64,000 nt of DNA from Leptothoe kymatousa TAU-MAC 1615 (lineage in GTDB: Bacteria; Cyanobacteriota; Cyanobacteriia; Phormidesmidales; Phormidesmidaceae), in NCBI RefSeq assembly GCF_018739865.1, contig NZ_JADOER010000009.1, forward strand, positions 143,168-207,167, in the 5' to 3' direction. The stretch's first letter is position 1. Each line of letters opens with the position of its first letter. Of the stretch, positions 54,866 to 61,416 are shown one piece after another. The notes beneath the pieces are model-generated. The model was not told the origin of the DNA, did no database searches, and saw nothing but the letters and a program-made list of their open reading frames with translations. The position numbers were made by a program, and so were the translations under genes.

Positions 54866-56257
54866 CTACTTGATATGTTCGATGGGAACTTGCAGCCATT
54901 GGCTCAGGGTATGGATTAGCCAGTCTCGTTCTGTTTGGGTGGCGGCGGGGAGGGTGAAGGTGTGGGTGGCGGTTTTGATGGTGATGGTGGATTCTGTGAA
55001 GGTTCTTGTGGCGGACTTTGGGGTTTGTTTGCTGATGAGCTGAACGTCGGAACGGGAAGCGCTGCGGTGGCGGGTGCCGATAAATTTGTAGGTGGCGGTG
55101 ATGGTGTCGGGGTCGATGTGTAGTTTGGTTTGTTGTAAGAGCCGCCGGGCAAAGGGCAAAATCACAATGCTAATGACGACAGCGATCGCAGGCAGGCCAA
55201 CTAAAAGGATAAGCCCGTCGATAAGGTTGCCGCTGAGAAATGCGGCGAATATCATCAGAATTATTTTGAAGGTTTGGACGCTGATGGGGGTGCCCACGAG
55301 AATAAATAACAACAGAAGACCGGGGGGTAATCCCTTGGGGGGAATAAGGACCTCTAGGGTTTTGGGGTGATCGGTTTGGCTGACCATGATGTTGCTGTTG
55401 GCCGGTCTGCCGGGGAGTTGGATTGCGGCACTGGCCTGGGGAACTAGCTGGCCTGGGTTTTCTAGTGTTTCTAGGGCTTGGGTGGCGGAACTGGGCCGAC
55501 GGTCGAGATTGGGATTGGTCAGCCAGGTGAGCCAGTTAGTCAGGTTTTGGTTCAGGCTGACCTGGGAGGCAAACTCCAGCCGCATGTCTTTTTGGGGGAG
55601 GTCGGCGGGATGTTTGCCGGTGGCGGCATAGATCAGGGTAGCCCCAAGGCTATAGAGGTCGGAGGCGGGGCTGGCATGGCCGCCAAATTGTTCTGGGGGC
55701 ATGTAGCCGTAGGTGCCGACGATGGTCATGGTGTGGTCCGATTGGGTGGCCCCGGTTTGGACGGAGTCGAAGTCGACTAGGTACACCTGGCCCACGTGGT
55801 TGCCGGTGCGATCGCTGAGCAACACATTGCTGGGTTTAATGTCTCGGTGGATGACGGTGGGCTGGCGCTGGTGCAGATAGTCCAGAATTTTGAGCAGCTG
55901 TAGGGCTAGCTGGTGGAGGTCGTCTTCGCTAAAGCTGCGGCCCGCCTGTAGCTGTTCTTGCAGGGACTTGGCGGGAATGTAGGACTGCACCTGGGCAAAG
56001 CCTTTGTGGTTGTCTAGCTCGGTGTCGAAGTAGTCGAGGTATTGGGGAATGCCGGGAAAGGATAGGGTTTTGAGGGAGGCGGCCCCCCGCTCGAACAGCT
56101 TGTGGTCCTGCCATTGGAACTCGGGGCCAAATAGCAATACTTTAACGATTACCGGCTGATGGGTGGTGAGGTCTTTGGCAATGTAGGTGTGTCTGGCCCC
56201 TTTTTTGCTCAGGCGCGTCTGCAGTTGATATCGGTTATTTAAGATCTGCTGGTTCAT
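54866..56257 (-). CDS. Membrane Ser/Thr protein kinase, paralogue 1
   Basis: 463 residues. The kinase domain is at about 8-265 with Lys39 (PVIVKVLL), HRDIKPSN at 137-144, and GTYGYMPPEQF in the activation segment. The metal-binding motif is DFD (162-164) instead of DFG. The N-lobe glycine loop is degenerate (SKKGARHTYIAKD). A Pro/Gln linker leads to two helices (GLLLLFILVGTPI and around 345-375), and a C-terminal PH-like part follows (about 385-463, ending DWLIHTLSQWLQVPIEHI). It is related to the genes at 57956 and 59772. The substrates are unknown. Confidence 0.9.
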   Translation of the reverse strand: MNQQILNNRYQLQTRLSKKGARHTYIAKDLTTHQPVIVKVLLFGPEFQWQDHKLFERGAASLKTLSFPGIPQYLDYFDTELDNHKGFAQVQSYIPAKSLQEQLQAGRSFSEDDLHQLALQLLKILDYLHQRQPTVIHRDIKPSNVLLSDRTGNHVGQVYLVDFDSVQTGATQSDHTMTIVGTYGYMPPEQFGGHASPASDLYSLGATLIYAATGKHPADLPQKDMRLEFASQVSLNQNLTNWLTWLTNPNLDRRPSSATQALETLENPGQLVPQASAAIQLPGRPANSNIMVSQTDHPKTLEVLIPPKGLPPGLLLLFILVGTPISVQTFKIILMIFAAFLSGNLIDGLILLVGLPAIAVVISIVILPFARRLLQQTKLHIDPDTITATYKFIGTRHRSASRSDVQLISKQTPKSATRTFTESTITIKTATHTFTLPAATQTERDWLIHTLSQWLQVPIEHIK

Positions 56258-56630
56258 TCGCCATACGCCCTATTTTCCAAGGATAAGCCCGGATGGTCCA
56301 GGGTACCCAAGACTGTAATTACACACAAAGCCTGGGGTTTTCCGTGGCAGCGGGCTAATTTTCTAAATGGCTTTATAAAGCGAAGGGGCGTTTTTTAACC
56401 AGGTTTACTAAATTTGGAGCTGGTATGACACCTAGTTGTCCCTTAGGGTGGATCTTTCTAGCAAATACTACAATTTCCTGTGCGAACAGTGTGGCGCAAA
56501 AGCTCTGGAGAACCGAGGCGTTTCCTAAAACTGTGCGTTTAAATACATAGGGAGTATTACGCTTTTTCGCCGAAACGGGTTAATTTTCTGGGCGACGATA
56601 CAATTCGGTAGCACGCAGTGGGAAACGTTT
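56258..56630. promoter_or_regulatory. Divergent region between kinase 1 and the Rieske oxygenase gene
   Basis: 373 bp between divergent genes, so both promoters lie here. GGGCTAATTTTCT (near 56353) and GGGTTAATTTTCT (near 56577) form an imperfect direct repeat. No gene or 66-bp element is seen. Confidence 0.45.
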
Positions 56631-57953
56631 ATGGTTGATGCTGCATCTACAAAAACCTTCAATTTTTTTCACCATTGGTACCCGGTTTCGCCGGTGGTCG
56701 ATCTGCGGCCCGAGCATCCGACGGCGGTGACGGTGCTGGGGATAGCCATGGTGATTTGGAAGCCGCGCCATTGGGAAACCTATCGGGTGTTTTTGGATCA
56801 GTGCCCCCATCGGCTGGCGCCCCTGAGCGAAGGTCGGGTGGATGAACAAACGAGCCATTTGATGTGTAGCTACCACGGTTGGCAGTTTGATGGCGAAGGG
56901 GTGTGTCAATCGGTGCCCCAGGCCAAACCGGACTTTGCACCGGAGCAGCGATCGCAACTGTGCGCCACCGCATTACCCACCCAAACCGAGAATGATTTGC
57001 TATGGGTTTGGCCCGATGCCGCCAGTGCAGATCTGGCGGCGCAAACGCCATTGCCCCTGTCGCCCCAGATTGATGCCAGTAAGGGGTTTGTGTGGGATTC
57101 CTATGGGCGGGACCTGGCCTATGACTGGCAAACGCTGGTGGAAAATGTTGTTGACCCCAGCCATGTATCCTTTGCCCACCATGGGGTGCAGGGAGATCGG
57201 GCCAATGCCGCACCGTTGTTGATGGAGATTTTGCAATCTACGATGGAGCGGATCGAATCGGAAACGAAGGGACGGTTTACCAGCCATTTAACGTTTGAGC
57301 CCCCCTGCCGGGTAGAGTATGCGATGACCTTTGGCGATACGGGAAAAAAAGTGGGGCTGGTGACCTACTGTGTGCCGACGGTGCCAGGGAGATGCCGAAT
57401 TGTGGCTCAGTTTCCGCGCAATTTTGCCCAACGGATACATCGGTTGATGCCGCGCTGGTGGCCCCATGTGACCATGCGCAACCAGGTGTTGGATGGGGAT
57501 ATGGTGTTGTTGCACCAGCAGGAACAACGGCTAAAACAACAACCTCAGAATTGGAAAACGGCTTATAAATTGCCTGCTACGGCGGATCGGTTTGTGATTG
57601 AGTTTCGCAAATGGTGCGATCGCTACCTGCCAGGCCAACCTTTTTGGGAACGCGCAGGCCCCACCGAGACCCAGGACCACCGGCAAATGCTGGATCGGTA
57701 TCATCAGCACACGCAGCATTGCCAGAGCTGTCGAGGGGCGCTGACCAATATTCGGCGGTTGCAGTGGGGCTTGTCGGGGTGGTTTGTGGTTTGCTTGATG
57801 GTGGTGGCGGTGTTGCCGGATGGGGCGCGCCTATGGCCAGGGTTGTTGTTATTGGGGTTGGGCACCCTGGGGTTGGGCGGGGCGGCGGGGCTACGGTTTT
57901 GGCTAGAGCCTAAGTTTGTTTTTGTGGATTATATCCATGCCGACCGAAAATAG
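56631..57953 (+). CDS. Rieske-type oxygenase of the PaO/Tic55 family
   Basis: 440 residues. The Rieske [2Fe-2S] ligands are Cys58, His60, Cys79 and His82 (CPHR and CSYHGW). The mononuclear iron site is ENVVDPSHVSFAHHG near 171-185, with Asp175, His178 and His183. The C-terminal part has HCQSC (redox CxxC) near 364 and two membrane helices near 385-425, as in chlorophyll-breakdown or thylakoid/plastid-type oxygenases. It probably oxidises a tetrapyrrole or other hydrophobic ring. It is a lone plus-strand gene between two kinase genes. Confidence 0.9.
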   Translation: MVDAASTKTFNFFHHWYPVSPVVDLRPEHPTAVTVLGIAMVIWKPRHWETYRVFLDQCPHRLAPLSEGRVDEQTSHLMCSYHGWQFDGEGVCQSVPQAKPDFAPEQRSQLCATALPTQTENDLLWVWPDAASADLAAQTPLPLSPQIDASKGFVWDSYGRDLAYDWQTLVENVVDPSHVSFAHHGVQGDRANAAPLLMEILQSTMERIESETKGRFTSHLTFEPPCRVEYAMTFGDTGKKVGLVTYCVPTVPGRCRIVAQFPRNFAQRIHRLMPRWWPHVTMRNQVLDGDMVLLHQQEQRLKQQPQNWKTAYKLPATADRFVIEFRKWCDRYLPGQPFWERAGPTETQDHRQMLDRYHQHTQHCQSCRGALTNIRRLQWGLSGWFVVCLMVVAVLPDGARLWPGLLLLGLGTLGLGGAAGLRFWLEPKFVFVDYIHADRK

Positions 57954-57955
57954 AA

Positions 57956-59383
57956 TTAAAGGCCCCAAAGCGTAGAATGTTCCTGAACAGGTATTTGGAG
58001 CTGCTGACTTAGGGTTTGCAACAGCCATTCTCGGTCCGCCTGGGTTTCGGTGGGTAGCTCAAAGGTGTGGTTAGGTGTTCTTAAACTTACATACGACCGC
58101 CGCTGATCGCTCAACAGCTGCAACGATTTGCGGGGGGCATAGTAGCGACGGGTTTGGTTAAACAGGCGAGTTTCTGTAATGAAGTTCGCTTCGATGCATA
58201 ACTTCCGCTGCATTAGGCTGTTCGGCTTGCCCAGAATGGCGATCAGGAGGATGGCGGCCAACCACCCCAGGGGCGAGAACAGGAAAAAAAAGATCAGGAA
58301 GATAAACTCCATGCCAAGGGTTAGCAGCAAGAAGGCCAAGAGTAGCAACAGTATAAGCAGGCCGCCGGGGGCGTTTGAAATGTTGGCTAAATCAATTTTT
58401 TTAACGGGAAATATAATTTCGGTGGCCTGGGGCTGATTAGTTTGTCTAACAATAATTTGGCTAGTGGTAGGGCTGAGGGTGGGAACCGGCTCTTGATAAA
58501 GGATCGCCGTCTGTTTTGGTAGATTGGCGGGTTGTTTTGCGGCTTGAACCCGAGGTTCCGAGGGTGCCGTCCAGTGGGTGGATTCTTTAAGGGCCTGCAT
58601 GGCCTGGGCGGCGGTGGCCAAACGACGGTCTAAATTGGGATTGGTCATCCACTTTAGCCAGGTCACCAGGTTGTTGCTCAGGGTAACCTGGTCCGCAAAA
58701 TCGATGGCCATATCTTTTTGGGGCAGGTCGGCGGGATGTTTGCCGCTGACGGCATAGATCAGGGTGGCCCCCAGGCTGTAAAGATCCGAGGCGGGGCGGG
58801 CGTTGCCGCTAAACTGCTCCGGGGGCATATAGCCATAGGTGCCCACAATGGTCATGGTGTAGTCGGACCGGGAAATGCCGGTTTTGACCGAGTCGAAATC
58901 CACCAGGTACACCTGGCCCACAGGGTTGCCGGTGCTATCTTCTAGGAGAATGTTGCTGGGTTTAATATCCCGGTGGATGACGGCGGGCTGGCGCTGGTGG
59001 AGATAGGCCAAAATTTCCAGCAACTGTAGGGCCAGTTGCTGGATGTCGTCTTCACTAAAGGTGCGGCCCGCCTGCAAATGTTCTTGCAGGGATTTTGCCG
59101 GAATGTAGGACTGCACCTGGGCAAACCCCTTGTGGCGACCTACCTCCACATCAAAGTAGTCGAGGTATTGGGGAATGCCCGGAAAGGACAGGGTTTGTAG
59201 GGCCGCGGCACCGCGCTCAAATAGCTTATGGTCCTGCCATTGGAAGCCGGGGCCAAACAGCAACACTTTGACGACGACGCGCTGATCGGTGTGTAGGTCT
59301 TTGGCAATAAAAGTGTGTCTGGCCCCCTTTTGGCAAAGGCGCTTTTGCAACTGATAGCGTTCGTTTAAGATCCACTGGTTCAT
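57956..59383 (-). CDS. Membrane Ser/Thr protein kinase, paralogue 2
   Basis: 475 residues with the same layout as paralogue 1. It has VVVKVLLFGPGFQWQDHKLF, HRDIKPSNILL, DFD instead of DFG (LVDFDSVKTG) and GTYGYMPPEQFSG. The linker is longer and Thr/Gln-rich. Two helices follow (GGLLILLLLLAFLLLTLGME and FFLFSPLGWLAAILLIAIL), then a PH-like tail (SYVSLRTPNHTFELPTETQ, then REWLLQTLSQQLQIPV). Its stop is 2 bp from the convergent Rieske stop. It shares more linker motifs (VRQTNQPQATEIIFP) with the other two than expected by chance, so all three arose by duplication. Confidence 0.9.
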   Translation of the reverse strand: MNQWILNERYQLQKRLCQKGARHTFIAKDLHTDQRVVVKVLLFGPGFQWQDHKLFERGAAALQTLSFPGIPQYLDYFDVEVGRHKGFAQVQSYIPAKSLQEHLQAGRTFSEDDIQQLALQLLEILAYLHQRQPAVIHRDIKPSNILLEDSTGNPVGQVYLVDFDSVKTGISRSDYTMTIVGTYGYMPPEQFSGNARPASDLYSLGATLIYAVSGKHPADLPQKDMAIDFADQVTLSNNLVTWLKWMTNPNLDRRLATAAQAMQALKESTHWTAPSEPRVQAAKQPANLPKQTAILYQEPVPTLSPTTSQIIVRQTNQPQATEIIFPVKKIDLANISNAPGGLLILLLLLAFLLLTLGMEFIFLIFFFLFSPLGWLAAILLIAILGKPNSLMQRKLCIEANFITETRLFNQTRRYYAPRKSLQLLSDQRRSYVSLRTPNHTFELPTETQADREWLLQTLSQQLQIPVQEHSTLWGL

Positions 59384-59771
59384 TAAGGTGTCATGGGCCT
59401 GGCTTCTTTGTTTTGGATACCCAGGATTAGGGTTTGCAGCGATCAGTGGGAAGGGGGAATTTGGAAGTCGGAATTAAGAAGCTGCGCCCTTAATGGCCTG
59501 GTTTAGATTTTTGGGGTTTTGGTATCCGAGCAGGGGGCCAGGCGTTACTGGAAACTCTTTGGTTTAGATACAGGGAAAGTGATCGGGTTTTCGGATGTGG
59601 GCCTGGTTTTGCCTTGGTTGTTTGGGGCTTATTTTTACCTATCTCAAAACAAGACTGAATAATTCCTATCTAGACTCAACCCGAGTCAACTCAGTCTTGA
59701 TTTGAGACCTAATTTAAGCACGTGAATGGGGCGATTCGGTATCAACAGAATGTGCGCCTTTTCCGACTTCC
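59384..59771. other. Gap between kinases 2 and 3
   Basis: 388 bp holding the fifth 66-bp element (59642-59707) and a short repeat of the GAAGTCGGAATTA type near 59463-59482. No gene is seen. It serves as the upstream region of kinase 2 and the downstream region of kinase 3. Confidence 0.5.
59642..59707. repeat. 66-bp inverted-repeat element, copy 5
   Basis: TCTCAAAACAAGACT (59642-59656) and AGTCTTGATTTGAGA (59693-59707) are the inverse ends. An inner palindrome, GACTCAACCCGAGTC, makes a second hairpin. Confidence 0.9.
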
Positions 59772-61172
59772 TCAGGGGATGTATTTAATGGTGAGCTGCA
59801 ACCATTTGCTAAGCACCTGGACGAGCCATTCTTGTTCTTTGAGGGTGATGGTCGATAGGTTAAAGGAATGGGTGGAGGTTTTGAGGCTGACGCGGGAGGT
59901 GGTTTTATTCATCACTAGCTGGAGAGCGACGCGGCGAGATCGGTGTTGACGGAGGCCAAAGAAATCGTAGGTTTTGGTAATGTTGTGTGGGGTAATACGT
60001 AGGCGGGCCTGTTGCGAAAAGGAGAGGATGGCCGGAAGTATGGTGACTGCGGCGATTGCCCCCACGGGCAACAGAATTAGCGACAGCAACAACCCCACCC
60101 CCAAGCGACCATTCATAAAGGCAAATATGCCCCCAAAAAAGATCATCATGGCGATTAGGCTGGTGGGGGCACCGACAAGGAGAAACAGCCAGAACAGGGT
60201 GGGGTGCAGGTCCCTGGAGGGCAGCAAAATTTCTAGGGTTTGGGGATGGTCGGTTTGGCTAACCATGATTTTGCTATCCACGGGTTTGGCCGGTAGCCGG
60301 ATGGGAAAATCGATGGAGTGCTGGGATAAAACAGGCAAAGATTGCCCTGGGGTGGGGGCATTTAGGGCCTGGATGGCATCGGCGGCGGACCGGAGGCGAT
60401 GGTCTAGGTCGGGGTTGGTTAAACGCTTGAGCCAAATAATAAAATGCTGGCTGAGGTTGACCTGGGTCTGGAACTCGATGCCCATATGTTTTTTTGGCAG
60501 GTCGGCGGGGTGTTTGCCGGTGGCGGCATAGATCAGGGTGGCCCCCAGGCTATAGAGATCGGAGGCGGGGCTGGCCTGGCCGCTAAACTGCTCCGGGGGC
60601 ATGTAGCCGTAGGTGCCCACAATGGTGATGGTGTAGTCGGACTGGGTGGCCCCGGTTTTGACCGAGTCGAAGTCTACCAGGTGTACCTGGCCCACATGGT
60701 TGCCGGTTCTGTCATCTAGCAAAATGTTGCTGGGTTTAATATCGCGATGGATGACGGCGGGCTGACGCTGGTGGAGATAGGCCAGAATTTCTAGGAGCTG
60801 GAGGGCTAGCTGGCGCAATTCATTTTCACTAAAGGTGCGGCCCGATTGCAGGTGTTCTTGTAGGGATTTGGCAGGAATGTAGGACTGGACCTGGGCAAAG
60901 CCTTGGTAGCTACCGAGCTGGGTATCGAAGTAGTCGAGGTAGTGGGGAATGCCGGGAAAGGATAGGGTTTGGAGCGAAGCGGCACCGCGTTCGAAGAGTT
61001 TGTGGTCTTGCCATTGGAACTCGGGACCGAATAGGAGTACTTTGACGATGACCGGCTGGTCGGTGTTGAGGTCTGTGGCGATATAGGTGTGTCTGGCCCC
61101 TTTTTTGCTTAGGCGCGTTTCCAGTCGATATTGGTGGTTCAAGATCCACTGGATCATGGAGAGGTCATACAT
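59772..61172 (-). CDS. Membrane Ser/Thr protein kinase, paralogue 3
   Basis: 466 residues; ATG 61157 (MIQWILNHQYRLETRL) aligns with the starts of the other two, so the first five residues may be extra. It has VIVKVLLFGPEFQWQDHKLF, HRDIKPSNILL, DFD (LVDFDSVKTG) and GTYGYMPPEQFSG. Two helices (LFWLFLLVGAPTSLIAMMIF and LGVGLLLSLILLPVGAIAAV) are followed by a PH-like tail (SLKTSTHSFNLSTITLKEQE). It is divergent from the TPR-ATPase gene. Kinase activity with DFD is not certain. Confidence 0.9.
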   Translation of the reverse strand: MYDLSMIQWILNHQYRLETRLSKKGARHTYIATDLNTDQPVIVKVLLFGPEFQWQDHKLFERGAASLQTLSFPGIPHYLDYFDTQLGSYQGFAQVQSYIPAKSLQEHLQSGRTFSENELRQLALQLLEILAYLHQRQPAVIHRDIKPSNILLDDRTGNHVGQVHLVDFDSVKTGATQSDYTITIVGTYGYMPPEQFSGQASPASDLYSLGATLIYAATGKHPADLPKKHMGIEFQTQVNLSQHFIIWLKRLTNPDLDHRLRSAADAIQALNAPTPGQSLPVLSQHSIDFPIRLPAKPVDSKIMVSQTDHPQTLEILLPSRDLHPTLFWLFLLVGAPTSLIAMMIFFGGIFAFMNGRLGVGLLLSLILLPVGAIAAVTILPAILSFSQQARLRITPHNITKTYDFFGLRQHRSRRVALQLVMNKTTSRVSLKTSTHSFNLSTITLKEQEWLVQVLSKWLQLTIKYIP

Positions 61173-61416
61173 CTATAGGCTCTGGCTGGTTTGAGTCTTG
61201 ATGTGGATGGGGGTGTATTACGTTTTGGCTATGGATGCACTGACCGGATGGGAATTTGGAAGGGGGCAAGTTGTGGTGACGAAGGTGGGGGGTATTTTGC
61301 TCCATCTGGGGTACCTGGGTGGGTACTTTTTTATCAATGGGGCCTGATTTGGGGGATTTGTGGCTAAACTGTGGGCAGATTGCCCTAAATTTGGAAAACC
61401 GCATTAGCCTTTGCCC
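61173..61416. promoter_or_regulatory. Divergent region between kinase 3 and the ATPase-TPR gene
   Basis: 244 bp between divergent starts, so the promoters of both genes lie here. TTTGAGTCTTGAT near 61190 resembles half of a 66-bp element. No other structure is clear. Confidence 0.4.

Noticed and set aside
55092..55780. Plus-strand ORFs antisense to kinase 1 (and the same in kinases 2 and 3)
   Set aside because: The three paralogues give the same Gly/Val-rich antisense ORFs because their coding strands are alike.
52076..59707. 66-bp elements as CRISPR repeats
   Set aside because: They are spread over 7.6 kb between genes, are imperfect, and have no regular spacers.
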